64,000 nt of DNA from CAWVSB01 sp036960375 (GTDB taxonomy: Bacteria; Pseudomonadota; Gammaproteobacteria; Pseudomonadales; CAWVSB01), in assembly GCA_036960375.1 (NCBI GenBank), contig JBALVY010000003.1:186001-250000 (forward strand), read 5' to 3'. The translations under genes and the position numbers were made by a program. Under the pieces are notes generated by a model that saw only the letters and a list, made by a program, of their open reading frames with translations, was not told the origin of the DNA and did no database searches. This document shows, piece after piece, positions 17,091-25,666 of the stretch. Position 1 is the stretch's first letter. Every line of letters starts with the position of its first letter.

Positions 17091-17690
17091 TGCCCCTACC
17101 TCTCTGCGAAATACCTGCCTTCGGTGTAGAGCCTGCCTTCCCGTTACGGACCTGTGATGGGTTATTCTCCGGTGGTTTCAGGATTAAAGCCCCAATTCTT
17201 CTTCATGTCTGGCGGTTCACCTCTAGGCACATACCAAATGATGCTCCGTCCCCCATTGTTTGTTTTGCCGCCGTTATCGAGGTTGGCGCTGTAGAGGCTT
17301 TTCGAATCAATCAGGCCATGTTCAACTGAGTCAGTGGCGCCGATGTTCTTAAGCTAAATTTGCCCTAAAGCACCCAATAGCTTAATCGTGATCTAGTTAT
17401 TCCGCAGCACATCCGCTCTTGAGCCTGTCTTCACGTTCCCAGTTCAGCATCTAATACTTACCCAATGATGCTCCGTCCCCCATTGTTAGTTTCACCGCCG
17501 TTGTCGAGGTTGGTGCTGTGGAGGCTTTTTCGAATCAATCAGGCCATGTTCAACGGAGTCAGTGCTGCCGATGTTCTTAAGCTAAAGTATGTCTGAGCGC
17601 TTGCGCGAGTTCTTTAGCAATCGGCGGTACTGGCGCAGTTATGGTCGATTCGAAAAAGCCTCCACAGCGCTGACCGGGTCCAGAGCCCCC
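17017..17690. repeat. degenerate tandem and inverted repeat mosaic between yebC and ruvC
   Basis: A unit beginning CTTTAGCTAAAACCGCC at 17017 recurs in diverged form from about 17346 (CTTAAGCTAAATTTGCC). The best conserved part is a roughly 125-bp direct repeat, 17236-17358 against 17462-17587, starting near AATGATGCTCCGTCCCCC and ending at TTCTTAAGCTAAA. The 38-bp heart of the nested inverted repeat (16986-17023) returns in opposite orientation at 17581-17618 with one mismatch. A 22-bp piece of the direct repeat (17515-17536) returns inverted at 17647-17668. No coding frame of credible quality exists from 16905 to 17814. Confidence 0.85.
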
Positions 17691-17814
17691 AAGCTAGCAA
17701 TAACCGGATTAGGTTCAGCTAATTTGGCCTTAATAAGCAGGCACTCCTTGTTAGACACCGACGCTCAAGCCATAATGCCCGCATGATAATAAATCACCGT
17801 AGTATGGCGCGATA

Positions 17815-18333
17815 ATGACAGTGATTCTGGGGATAGATCCAGGTTCGGTACGTACCGGTTACGGAATAATAAACGCAGTGGGAAGCAAGCTGGAATATGT
17901 CGCCAGCGGCTGTATACGATTACCCAAAGAAGAACTGCCAGAACGGCTGAAAGTGATATTTCAGAGCCTCACCGAGATTATTGAAAGCTATCAGCCACAA
18001 ATGGTTTCCGTTGAGCAAGTCTTCATGGGCAATAACGCGAGCTCAGCTTTGAAGCTGGGGCAGGCCAGAGGCGCAGCCATAGTGGCCGCGGTTAACCAGG
18101 GACTGCCAGTTTCTGAGTACTCAGCACGACAGATCAAACAGTCCGTGGTTGGAACGGGAGCGGCAGACAAGAGTCAGGTGCAGCATATGGTGCGACTGTT
18201 ACTGAGTTTGGCCGGCAATCCACAGGAAGATGCCGCCGACGCTTTGGCAGCGGCTATGTGTCACGCCCATACACACCAAAACCTGATCAAACTTGCGGGT
18301 GCCAGCAAGATACGACGCGGGCGGATACGTTAA
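17815..18333 (+). CDS. ruvC: Holliday junction resolvase RuvC
   Basis: A 172-aa endonuclease that cuts Holliday junctions symmetrically in concert with RuvAB. The acidic active site is visible: Asp7 in ILGIDPGSVRTGYG, Glu in VSVEQVFMG (about residue 66), and the Asp pair in EDAADALAAAMCH near residue 140. First gene of ruvCAB; it lies just downstream of the repeat island, so its promoter must be within or after that island unless transcription passes through from yebC. Confidence 0.96.
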   Translation: MTVILGIDPGSVRTGYGIINAVGSKLEYVASGCIRLPKEELPERLKVIFQSLTEIIESYQPQMVSVEQVFMGNNASSALKLGQARGAAIVAAVNQGLPVSEYSARQIKQSVVGTGAADKSQVQHMVRLLLSLAGNPQEDAADALAAAMCHAHTHQNLIKLAGASKIRRGRIR

Positions 18334-18352
18334 TGAAACTAAAGGGAATACG

Positions 18353-18964
18353 ATGATAGGCCGACTGCGAGGCATATTACTGGAGAAACAGGCACCGTCT
18401 TTGTTGATCGATGTTGGCGGAGTGGGCTATGACGTCTCTGCGCCTCTGAGCACGTTTTTCCAACTGCCCGAATGTGGGCACGAAGTGGTATTGCATATTC
18501 ATCACGTGGTGCGCGAAGATGCCCAACTACTATTCGGCTTTGCCGAACAGCGTGATAGAGAGCTGTTTAGGGCGCTGATCAAAGTGAATGGCGTAGGACC
18601 CAAGCTGGCGCTAACGATATTATCAGGCATCGAGCCCGATCAATTCGTGCGTTGTGTGCAAAATGGCGACGTGGCGGCGCTGGTTAAATTACCCGGTGTA
18701 GGGCGTAAAACGGCTGAACGACTGTTGGTAGAGATGAAAGACAAATTGGATGACTGGGCACCAACAGCTAATGAGACTGGTGTTGTTCATGCGCAGACTG
18801 GCGGAAGCCAAAACCAGATGGTGGCCGAGGCCGAGAGCGCATTGATTGCCCTGGGTTATAAACCACCAGAGGCAGCCAGAGCTATAGCCGCAGTAATTGA
18901 TGACAGCCTGGATACCAGCGAGGCCTTGATTCGCCAGGCGCTGCGCGGCATGGTTAAGGGCTGA
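18353..18964 (+). CDS. ruvA: Holliday junction DNA helicase subunit RuvA
   Basis: A 203-aa junction-recognition protein with an N-terminal OB fold (MIGRLRGILLEKQAPSLLID), tandem helix-hairpin-helix motifs (LIKVNGVGPKLALTIL and LVKLPGVGRKTAERLLVEM), and a C-terminal RuvB-binding domain (AESALIALGYKPPEAARAI). Start ATG at 18353 matches the family; the frame extends 20 codons upstream into ruvC in another frame. It starts 19 bp after ruvC and precedes ruvB by 8 bp. Confidence 0.96.
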   Translation: MIGRLRGILLEKQAPSLLIDVGGVGYDVSAPLSTFFQLPECGHEVVLHIHHVVREDAQLLFGFAEQRDRELFRALIKVNGVGPKLALTILSGIEPDQFVRCVQNGDVAALVKLPGVGRKTAERLLVEMKDKLDDWAPTANETGVVHAQTGGSQNQMVAEAESALIALGYKPPEAARAIAAVIDDSLDTSEALIRQALRGMVKG

Positions 18965-18972
18965 GGTAAATT

Positions 18973-20016
18973 ATGATAGATAGCGATCGACTTATTTCGC
19001 CTGCGACCGGAAATGACGAAGAGCGTCTCGACCGGGCGATACGGCCGCATCGGCTGGAAGATTACATCGGTCAGCCGATTGTACGCGAGCAAATGGAAAT
19101 ATTCATGGGCGCGGCCAAAGCGCGTAACGAGGCGCTGGACCATACCTTGATTTTTGGGCCGCCAGGCCTGGGTAAAACCACGTTGGCCCATATCATTGCC
19201 CATGAAATGGGTGGCGAATTAAAGATTACTTCCGGTCCAGTGCTAGAAAAGGCAGGTGATCTTGCCGCTCTTATGACCAATCTTGAAGCCGGCGATGTGC
19301 TGTTTATCGATGAAATTCATCGGCTTAGCCCCCACATAGAAGAAGTGCTGTATCCCGCTATGGAGGACTATCAGCTCGACATCATGATAGGAGAAGGACC
19401 CGCAGCCAGGTCGATCAAAATTGAATTGCCGCCTTTTACGCTGGTGGGAGCAACCACACGCGCCGGATTGTTGACCTCGCCTCTGCGTGACCGCTTTGGC
19501 ATTGTCCAGCGGCTGGAGTTTTATGGCGTAGATGATCTTACCCATATCGTCGACCGCTCTGGCGGTATTATGGGTCTGAGTATGGATAAACACGGTGCGC
19601 ATGAAGTGGCCAAGCGTGCCCGGGGGACCCCCAGAATTGCCAACCGTTTATTGCGCAGGGTACGAGACTATGCCGAGATGAAAGCAGATGGTCATATTTC
19701 TGCCGAGGTCGCAGACCTTGCCCTGAATATGCTTAATGTCGATAGCAGCGGTTTTGATCATCTTGACCGGCGTATGTTGTTGGCGCTAATAGAGAAATTT
19801 GATGGTGGCCCGGTGGGGGTGGAAAACCTGGCCGCAGCTATTAGTGAAGAGAGAGACACCATTGAGGATGTCATTGAACCTTTCCTTATACAGCAGGGCT
19901 TTGTGATGCGCACCCCTCGGGGCAGGGTGGCCACTCGTCTGGCTTACGCTCATTTCGGTCTCGATGGCGGTCAGCTCGTCAGTGATGAAATCTTGAGTCT
20001 GAGATTGGGAGAGTAG
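18973..20016 (+). CDS. ruvB: Holliday junction DNA helicase ATPase RuvB
   Basis: A 347-aa AAA+ motor that drives branch migration with RuvA. Walker A is GPPGLGKTTLAH (about residues 60-71), Walker B LFIDEIHRLS (about 111-120), sensor 1 GATTRAGLLTSPLRDRFG, and a C-terminal winged helix ends in the family pattern FLIQQGFVMRTPRGR. Start ATG at 18973 has GAGGTAAAT before it. Last gene of ruvCAB; the thioesterase gene follows 3 bp after the stop, so transcription probably continues into the tol genes. Confidence 0.97.
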   Translation: MIDSDRLISPATGNDEERLDRAIRPHRLEDYIGQPIVREQMEIFMGAAKARNEALDHTLIFGPPGLGKTTLAHIIAHEMGGELKITSGPVLEKAGDLAALMTNLEAGDVLFIDEIHRLSPHIEEVLYPAMEDYQLDIMIGEGPAARSIKIELPPFTLVGATTRAGLLTSPLRDRFGIVQRLEFYGVDDLTHIVDRSGGIMGLSMDKHGAHEVAKRARGTPRIANRLLRRVRDYAEMKADGHISAEVADLALNMLNVDSSGFDHLDRRMLLALIEKFDGGPVGVENLAAAISEERDTIEDVIEPFLIQQGFVMRTPRGRVATRLAYAHFGLDGGQLVSDEILSLRLGE

Positions 20017-20019
20017 CCC

Positions 20020-20421
20020 TTGCATGAGCCTTTTAAACTGCCAATTCGTATCTATATGGAGGATACGGATACCGGTGGCATTGTCTATTACGTTAACTAC
20101 CTCAAATTTATAGAACGTGCTCGCACAGAATTCATGCGAAGCCTGGGATTTGGCAAGCAATTTATCTTTGAACAAGACATCATGTTTGTTGTCCATTCAT
20201 TATCGGTTGATTATAAACAACCGGCGCGTCTGGATGATGAGTTAGTGGCCACGGCACAACTACTCAAATTGGGTCGCGCCGGTATGCAGCTAAATCAGCA
20301 AGTTTGGCGAGCTCAGGATCTTTTAGTCGACAGCCAGGTAAAGCTGGCCTGTGTGAATAAAAAAAGCTTACGGCCAGCGGCGATGCCGGCTGATATTATT
20401 GCAGTATTAAAAACTCTTTAA
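20020..20421 (+). CDS. ybgC: acyl-CoA thioesterase YbgC (Tol-Pal associated)
   Basis: A 133-aa hotdog-fold thioesterase, first gene of the conserved tol-pal cluster. The catalytic segment YMEDTDTGGIVYYVNYLKFIERAR carries the family Asp and the conserved Tyr/His-like context of 4-hydroxybenzoyl-CoA thioesterase relatives. The start codon appears to be TTG, 3 bp after the ruvB stop, with GGGAGAG upstream; no in-frame ATG gives an intact N terminus. The physiological substrate is uncertain, with short-chain acyl-CoA or acyl-ACP linked to phospholipid metabolism reported. Confidence 0.93.
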   Translation: MHEPFKLPIRIYMEDTDTGGIVYYVNYLKFIERARTEFMRSLGFGKQFIFEQDIMFVVHSLSVDYKQPARLDDELVATAQLLKLGRAGMQLNQQVWRAQDLLVDSQVKLACVNKKSLRPAAMPADIIAVLKTL

Positions 20422-20434
20422 AGGGGATGAATGA

Positions 20435-21193
20435 GTGAATGATTCTTTATCTATCTGGTCGCTGATAGCCAACGCTGGCCTGGTAGTACAGGCAGTCATG
20501 TTGATCTTGCTGCTGGCTTCAGTGGTTTCCTGGGGCATGGTTGTACAGCGGTTTCTGTTTTTTACCCAGGCAGGCCGAGATACCCAGCTATTCGAAGATG
20601 AGTTTTGGTCGGGTGTTGATCTGGCTCAGCTCTACCGGCGTGGCAGCGAGACCATTACCGAAGGCGGTAACATCGGCGGTCTAGAGGCGATATTCCGGGC
20701 GGGTTTTAAGGATTTCTCCCGTATGCGCCAACAAGGTACCTCGGACCCGGATGTCATCATGGAGGCCGCGCAACGGTCAATGCGGGTAGCGCTTAATCGA
20801 GAGGAAAAACAACTCGAAAAACATTTGTCATTTCTCGCCACAGTGGGTTCAACCAGTCCTTACATCGGTTTGTTTGGCACGGTTTGGGGCATTATGAATT
20901 CCTTTCGTGGCCTGGCTAATGTGCAACAGGCAACATTGGCAGTGGTTGCGCCGGGTATTTCGGAAGCGCTAATCGCAACGGCGATGGGTTTGTTTGCCGC
21001 TATTCCGGCAGTTATTGCCTATAACCGCTTTGCCAATCGTGCTGACGATCTATTGAGCCACTACCAAACATTTTCTGATGAATTTAGCAGCGTATTGCAT
21101 CGTCAGGCGCACTTGTTACAGACTGCTCAGGCTCCCGCAGAGGTGACTGATGAGCCGTCTGGAAAGCAAACTGAAGATCAGGCTGACGACTGA
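20435..21193 (+). CDS. tolQ: Tol-Pal system protein TolQ
   Basis: An inner-membrane proton-channel subunit of 252 aa that with TolR energises TolA during cell division. Three membrane segments are visible (about residues 15-38, 135-157 and 168-190: AVMLILLLASVVSWGMVV, then VGSTSPYIGLFGTVWGIM, then IATAMGLFAAIPAVIAYNRF). The GTVWGIM and AIPA motifs are typical of ExbB/TolQ/MotA. The C-terminal tail (APAEVTDEPSGKQTEDQADD) is a long acidic extension. Start GTG at 20435; the stop overlaps the tolR start. Confidence 0.96.
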   Translation: MNDSLSIWSLIANAGLVVQAVMLILLLASVVSWGMVVQRFLFFTQAGRDTQLFEDEFWSGVDLAQLYRRGSETITEGGNIGGLEAIFRAGFKDFSRMRQQGTSDPDVIMEAAQRSMRVALNREEKQLEKHLSFLATVGSTSPYIGLFGTVWGIMNSFRGLANVQQATLAVVAPGISEALIATAMGLFAAIPAVIAYNRFANRADDLLSHYQTFSDEFSSVLHRQAHLLQTAQAPAEVTDEPSGKQTEDQADD

Positions 21194-21618
21194 TGGGCTC
21201 TTCCAAGCGACGCAGCATGGCAGAAATTAACGTCGTACCTTATATCGACGTGATGCTGGTATTGCTGATCATATTTATGGTGACGGCCCCTCTGTTGACC
21301 CAGGGTGTGCAGGTCGATTTACCTGATGCACCCTCAAAACCGCTCGAAGACAGTGACGAAGAGCCTTTGGTTGTCTCTATCAAGGCCGACGGCAGCCTGT
21401 TCCTGAATTTGGGTGCTGACAAGGATAAAGTCCTGTCAATCGAAGAGATCCAACTCAAGGTGGCAGCAGTACTGCGGCGTAAACCCAAGACACCTGTGCT
21501 GGTGTGGGGTGATCATCGAGTATCCTATGGTCATGTGGTGCGTTTAATGAGCGACCTGCAGACCGCTGGCGCTCCGAGTGTCGGCTTGGTCACCGAAAAT
21601 CCGCCGGCTGGCGGGTAG
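21193..21618 (+). CDS. tolR: Tol-Pal system protein TolR
   Basis: A 141-aa ExbD/TolR subunit: a cytoplasmic N terminus (RRSMAEINVVPYIDVMLVLL) with the proton-conducting Asp of the single membrane helix near residue 16, then a periplasmic domain. The ATG overlaps the tolQ stop by one base, so translation is coupled. It completes the stator with TolQ; tolA follows 8 bp later. Confidence 0.95.
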   Translation: MGSSKRRSMAEINVVPYIDVMLVLLIIFMVTAPLLTQGVQVDLPDAPSKPLEDSDEEPLVVSIKADGSLFLNLGADKDKVLSIEEIQLKVAAVLRRKPKTPVLVWGDHRVSYGHVVRLMSDLQTAGAPSVGLVTENPPAGG

Positions 21619-21626
21619 GGCAGAGC

Positions 21627-22361
21627 GTGAACCTTTGGCAGTCCAGTATTGTTCCCGTCTCCATCACTATTGCTATGCATGCTCTGTTGGCCTATTTTGT
21701 GATTGTAGGTTGGGAGCTTACGCAGCAGCCGCAAGTGCGCCATACTATGCCTCAATATATAAAGGCCGAGCTGGTGGTTTTGGAACAGAAAGCCCCACCT
21801 AAACCGAAACCCAAACCTGTAATACAGAAACCGCAGCCAAAACCCAAGGTAAAGCCCAAACCCAAGCCCAAACCCAAGCCCGTGGTGAAAAAGGCGGAAC
21901 CGAAGCCCGAGCCCAAGCCCAAGGAAAAGCCAAAACCTGAGCCAAAGGCCGAGCCAGTGCCGGTCAAACCCAAGGTCGACGTATTAGCCCAGCAACAGTT
22001 GGCCGCGATGCAGCAGGCTATGGTAGAGGAAGAGGCAGAGCAGCAAGCGTCAAGCGACCAACAATTGGCCAATAGCTATATTGCAGTTATTCAACAGACT
22101 ATCACGCAAAGCTGGAGTCGCCCGGCCAGTGCACGAAATGGCATGCAAGTGACCTTATCCATGCAGTTAATACCCACCGGCGAAGTAGTCGATGTACGAG
22201 TACTGCAGAGTAGTGGTCATGATGCTTTTGACCGTTCTGCAGTTACTGCGGTAAAACGAGTAGAGCGTTTTGATGAATTAGCCAATGTACCCTCTCGTGT
22301 ATTTGATAAATATTTTCGTAAGCTCAACCTGGTTTTCAGACCTGAGGATTTATTATTGTGA
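21627..22361 (+). CDS. tolA: Tol-Pal system protein TolA
   Basis: A 244-aa protein bridging inner and outer membranes. An N-terminal membrane helix (ITIAMHALLAYFVIVGW) is followed by a ~75-residue Lys/Pro-rich segment of KPKP and EPKP repeats (residues ~52-120), a helical Gln/Ala/Glu-rich part, and a C-terminal TonB/TolA-like domain from about residue 150 (SYIAVIQQTITQSWSRP). The linker is PK-rich instead of the long Ala/Lys/Glu helix of E. coli TolA, and the protein is therefore shorter. Start GTG at 21627. The repeat segment is low complexity and prone to length variation. Confidence 0.93.
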   Translation: MNLWQSSIVPVSITIAMHALLAYFVIVGWELTQQPQVRHTMPQYIKAELVVLEQKAPPKPKPKPVIQKPQPKPKVKPKPKPKPKPVVKKAEPKPEPKPKEKPKPEPKAEPVPVKPKVDVLAQQQLAAMQQAMVEEEAEQQASSDQQLANSYIAVIQQTITQSWSRPASARNGMQVTLSMQLIPTGEVVDVRVLQSSGHDAFDRSAVTAVKRVERFDELANVPSRVFDKYFRKLNLVFRPEDLLL

Positions 22362-23656
22362 GTAGATTGTTGGTATTGTTTTTTGCCTTTGTCGTGGCAC
22401 CTTTGAGCCATGCGGCATTAACCATTGAGATTACCCAAGGTGTGGATAATCCCACGTCTATAGCGGTTGTGCCGTTCAGTTATTCAGGTGGCGATTCACT
22501 GACCCAGAATATTCCGGCGGTAATCGAATCTGATCTTTACCGCTCGGGGCAGTTTGCTCCCATGGATCAGAACGATATGCTGTCCTATCCGCATATGTCG
22601 CAGGATGTTCATTACCGCGACTGGCGAGCTGTGGGAGCTGAGTATGTATTGGTTGGTCGTGTAAGCAAGATTATGGGGCCCATGTCCATTCAGGTTGAAT
22701 ACGAGCTGATGGATGTCATTCGTCAGAAGAAGATACTCAGCGGTACGGTAAAGGGGTATTCAGACAAGCTGCGGGCGGTGGCTCATAATATCAGTGATGA
22801 TGTTTATGCCCAGTTATCCGGTATTCGAGGAGCGTTTTCTACTAAAATACTGTACGTGGCAGCTAATAATGTTTCAAAAGGACAGTTTAGATACCGCATG
22901 ATGATAGCGGACTCAGATGGCCACAATGAAAAAACTATTTTTGAGTCCAGTGAGCCCATGTTATCGCCAACCTGGTCTCCCGATGGAAAAAATGTGGCCT
23001 ATGTGTCTTTTGAGTCCGGTAAAGCAGCTATTTACACCCAGAACTTGGGCACTGGTCGACGCTCACGGCTCACGGATTTCCCGGGAATCAATGGCGCGCC
23101 TGCCTGGTCGCCCGATGGAACTCGCATGGCAATGGTGTTGTCCAAAGACGGCAATCCAGATATCTTTATAATGGATCTGGATAGCAAAAAGCTGACCAGA
23201 GTGGCGTCGCACTTTGCTATAGAAACAGAACCTAGCTGGACAGTAGATGGAAAAGGTATTATTTTTACCTCTGATCGTGGAGGCAAGCCTCAGATCTATA
23301 AGGCTAACCTCGCCGATGGTTGGGTAGAGCGCCTAACTTTCGAGGGGGATTATAATGCCCGGGCAAGGTTAGTGCCCGACGGCAGTGGCTTAGTGATGAT
23401 TCATCGTCGTAATGGCAAGTTTCATGTTGCGCTGCAGCAGTTCGAAAATGGCCGTATTCGGCTCTTGAGTAAGACGGATATGGATGAGTCTCCGTCTATC
23501 GCAGCCAATGGTGCAATGTTGATGTATGCCACACAATACCGTGGCCGTGGTATATTAGCGGCTGTATCTATTGATGGTAGTGTTCGTTATCGATTACCAT
23601 CTAGTTCCAGTGATGTGCGAGAGCCCGCGTGGTCTCCGTTTTTTGACAAAAAATAA
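22358..23656 (+). CDS. tolB: Tol-Pal system periplasmic protein TolB
   Basis: A 432-aa periplasmic protein with a signal peptide (LLVLFFAFVVAPLSHA), an N-terminal mixed domain and a C-terminal beta-propeller of WD-like repeats: SPTWSPDGKNVAYVSFESG, APAWSPDGTRMAMVLSKDG and EPSWTVDGKGIIFTSDRGG are clear successive blades. TolB shuttles between Pal and TolA. The GTG start overlaps the tolA stop (GTGA), implying coupling. pal follows 27 bp downstream. Confidence 0.96.
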   Translation: MSRLLVLFFAFVVAPLSHAALTIEITQGVDNPTSIAVVPFSYSGGDSLTQNIPAVIESDLYRSGQFAPMDQNDMLSYPHMSQDVHYRDWRAVGAEYVLVGRVSKIMGPMSIQVEYELMDVIRQKKILSGTVKGYSDKLRAVAHNISDDVYAQLSGIRGAFSTKILYVAANNVSKGQFRYRMMIADSDGHNEKTIFESSEPMLSPTWSPDGKNVAYVSFESGKAAIYTQNLGTGRRSRLTDFPGINGAPAWSPDGTRMAMVLSKDGNPDIFIMDLDSKKLTRVASHFAIETEPSWTVDGKGIIFTSDRGGKPQIYKANLADGWVERLTFEGDYNARARLVPDGSGLVMIHRRNGKFHVALQQFENGRIRLLSKTDMDESPSIAANGAMLMYATQYRGRGILAAVSIDGSVRYRLPSSSSDVREPAWSPFFDKK

Positions 23657-23683
23657 GTAAATCCCAATTAAGGATATGAAGTC

Positions 23684-24217
23684 ATGATTGCCAGTAAACC
23701 AGCTAAACTTTCAGCCGCCCTATTGTTTGCCGCCTTTTTGGTGACCGGGTGTAGTTCAACCAGTACCACCGATGGCGGTGGCGATTCCACTAGCAGCGGT
23801 GATACAGCCTATGATTCTACCGCACAAGGTCAGGCCTATGGTTCAGATAATGTCGACAGCTCGACCTCTGGTCAGGATGCAGCCGGCAGAATTGGAACAA
23901 TATTCTACTTTGACTTCGATAAATCTGAATTGCGCGGCGATGTGCGTGCAAAACTGAACGAACAGGCGCGCTTGCTGAACGGCAAGTCCGGTATTGTTCG
24001 ACTCGAAGGTCATGCCGATGAGCGCGGTACACGAGAATACAATATTGCACTGGGTGAGCGCCGTGCCATGGCGGTAGCTAATTATCTGGCCAGCCAAGGT
24101 GTGGCTCGTTCACAGATTGAAACTATCAGTTACGGCGAAGAGAAACCCCAAGCGCTTGGTCACGATGACTCAGCCTGGTCACAGAATCGCCGTGTAGGAC
24201 TGAGCTACTCTGAATAA
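23684..24217 (+). CDS. pal: peptidoglycan-associated lipoprotein Pal
   Basis: A 177-aa outer-membrane lipoprotein. The signal peptide ends in the lipobox LVTGC (lipidated Cys at about residue 23), followed by a Ser/Thr/Gly/Asp-rich linker and a C-terminal OmpA-like peptidoglycan-binding domain (IFYFDFDKSELRGDVR, then EGHADERGTREYN and ALGERRAMAVANYL). Acts with TolB and OmpA-like proteins to attach the outer membrane to the cell wall. The linker of about 45 residues is rich in Ser and longer than in E. coli. Confidence 0.96.
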   Translation: MIASKPAKLSAALLFAAFLVTGCSSTSTTDGGGDSTSSGDTAYDSTAQGQAYGSDNVDSSTSGQDAAGRIGTIFYFDFDKSELRGDVRAKLNEQARLLNGKSGIVRLEGHADERGTREYNIALGERRAMAVANYLASQGVARSQIETISYGEEKPQALGHDDSAWSQNRRVGLSYSE

Positions 24218-24224
24218 GGTTTTT

Positions 24225-25004
24225 ATGCAGATGTTAAAATTGCGGCACACCTTGTATGTGCTGCTTACCGGGGGAGTGCTGTTGCACTCCCCTTTGTTGT
24301 TAGCGCAGGTGCCTGTGGTTGATGCTAATCAGCCACGTGAGGTGACTACGGGTCCGCTTGGGCCAGCGCCAGCCAACCAGGGTGAAATGATGTACCAGCT
24401 GCAACAATTGCAGCAGGAAGTCATGGAGCTGCGCGGCGCATTGGAAGAGCAGGCATATACGATCCGCAAACTGCAACAACAGCGTCTGGATGACTACCGC
24501 AATATTGACCGTCGATTAACTGAATCTAATACAACCACCTCTGCTGGTATGGCGCCTGTTACGGGAATTGCTCCCGCTGTTGGCAATGACGTTGTAGCGG
24601 TCGTTACGCAGGTAAATGAGGTCGATGAAAAAGCCGCGTATCAGGCTGCTTACGAATATATAAAGACACAGCAATTTGATCAGGCTATTACGGCCTTTGG
24701 TGATTTTGTCGTCCAATATCCACAGGGCAACTATGCAGGTAACGCGTGGTACTGGTTAGGTGAATTACACTTATTAAAAGGTGAGCTGGAACCAGCCAAG
24801 TTGGCGTTTTTACAGGTTTTAGAGAATTTCCCCGGTCATCGTAAATCTGCTGATGCAACATTTAAGCTGGCTCAGGTCTATCATCGACTGGGCGATGCAG
24901 CGCAGGCCAAAGCGATGGCTGAAGCCGTTATTACTCAATACAGCCAAACTTCGGCAACTACCGCGCAGCTGGCACGAGATTTCCTTTCAGAAAATTACCC
25001 CTAA
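24225..25004 (+). CDS. cpoB: Tol-Pal coordinator CpoB/YbgF
   Basis: A 259-aa periplasmic protein: signal peptide (HTLYVLLTGGVLLHSPLLLA), an N-terminal coiled-coil trimerisation helix (MMYQLQQLQQEVMELRGALEEQ split around residues 47-70), a linker, and C-terminal TPR repeats (AAYQAAYEYIKTQQFDQAI and following). It links peptidoglycan synthesis with Tol-dependent constriction. It starts 7 bp after pal and ends the tol-pal cluster; queE follows 11 bp later and may be co-transcribed. Confidence 0.93.
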   Translation: MQMLKLRHTLYVLLTGGVLLHSPLLLAQVPVVDANQPREVTTGPLGPAPANQGEMMYQLQQLQQEVMELRGALEEQAYTIRKLQQQRLDDYRNIDRRLTESNTTTSAGMAPVTGIAPAVGNDVVAVVTQVNEVDEKAAYQAAYEYIKTQQFDQAITAFGDFVVQYPQGNYAGNAWYWLGELHLLKGELEPAKLAFLQVLENFPGHRKSADATFKLAQVYHRLGDAAQAKAMAEAVITQYSQTSATTAQLARDFLSENYP

Positions 25005-25015
25005 TAGAATATTCC

Positions 25016-25666
25016 ATGTCCGCTATCAATTTACGTATTACCGAAGTATTTCTCTCGCTGCAGGGCGAGAGTCGGACTGTGGGCTTGCCAACCGTATTTG
25101 TCAGGCTTACAGGCTGTCCATTGCGCTGCCACTATTGTGATACCGAATATGCCTTCTCAGGAGGCGACATACGGACGGTAGACGATATAGTGGCAGAAGT
25201 GAAAGCTCTTGGTGTCCGCCACGTCTGTGTGACAGGAGGAGAGCCTCTGGCCCAGCCTAACTGCCTACCCTTATTAACCGCACTCTGTGATCAAGGCCTT
25301 TCGATCTCGCTGGAAACCAGTGGCGCTATGGATATCGAAGCTGTCGATCCCCGTGTCAGTGTGGTGCTGGATATCAAAACACCCGCCAGTGGTGAGGTGG
25401 AACGCAATTTATGGTCCAATATTGACAAGTTAAAGACTGACGACCAGGTTAAGTTTGTTGTCTGTGACAAACAAGACTACGAGTGGGCGCGTTTTAAACT
25501 GGATGAGTACCAGCTAGCCAATAGGGTAGGTGATGTACTGTTTTCTCCCAGCTTTGAGCAAGTAGCAGCACGTGATTTAGCCGATTGGATAGTCGAAGAC
25601 CGAATTCCAGTACGCATGCAGTTACAACTGCACAAGCTGCTGTGGGGTGAGGAGCAAGGAAGATAA
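25016..25666 (+). CDS. queE: 7-carboxy-7-deazaguanine synthase QueE
   Basis: A radical-SAM enzyme (216 aa) of queuosine synthesis, converting 6-carboxytetrahydropterin to 7-carboxy-7-deazaguanine. The cluster motif C-x3-C-x2-C is visible as GCPLRCHYCDT near residues 33-43, with FVRLTGC before it and VTGGEPLAQ further on. The short insert within the motif region is of the standard bacterial type. It overlaps queC by one base, so the two are surely an operon. Confidence 0.95.
   Translation: MSAINLRITEVFLSLQGESRTVGLPTVFVRLTGCPLRCHYCDTEYAFSGGDIRTVDDIVAEVKALGVRHVCVTGGEPLAQPNCLPLLTALCDQGLSISLETSGAMDIEAVDPRVSVVLDIKTPASGEVERNLWSNIDKLKTDDQVKFVVCDKQDYEWARFKLDEYQLANRVGDVLFSPSFEQVAARDLADWIVEDRIPVRMQLQLHKLLWGEEQGR

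Noticed and set aside
17066..17329. Open frames inside the yebC-ruvC gap
   Set aside because: They run across the repeat units with premature stops in the second copy and no protein-like pattern.
16934..17690. CRISPR array
   Set aside because: The repeats are long, few, diverged and in both orientations, without regular spacers, and no cas genes are nearby.
21752..22072. Minus-strand frame of Gly/Leu/Phe repeats within tolA
   Set aside because: It is the shadow of the Lys/Pro repeat segment of tolA.
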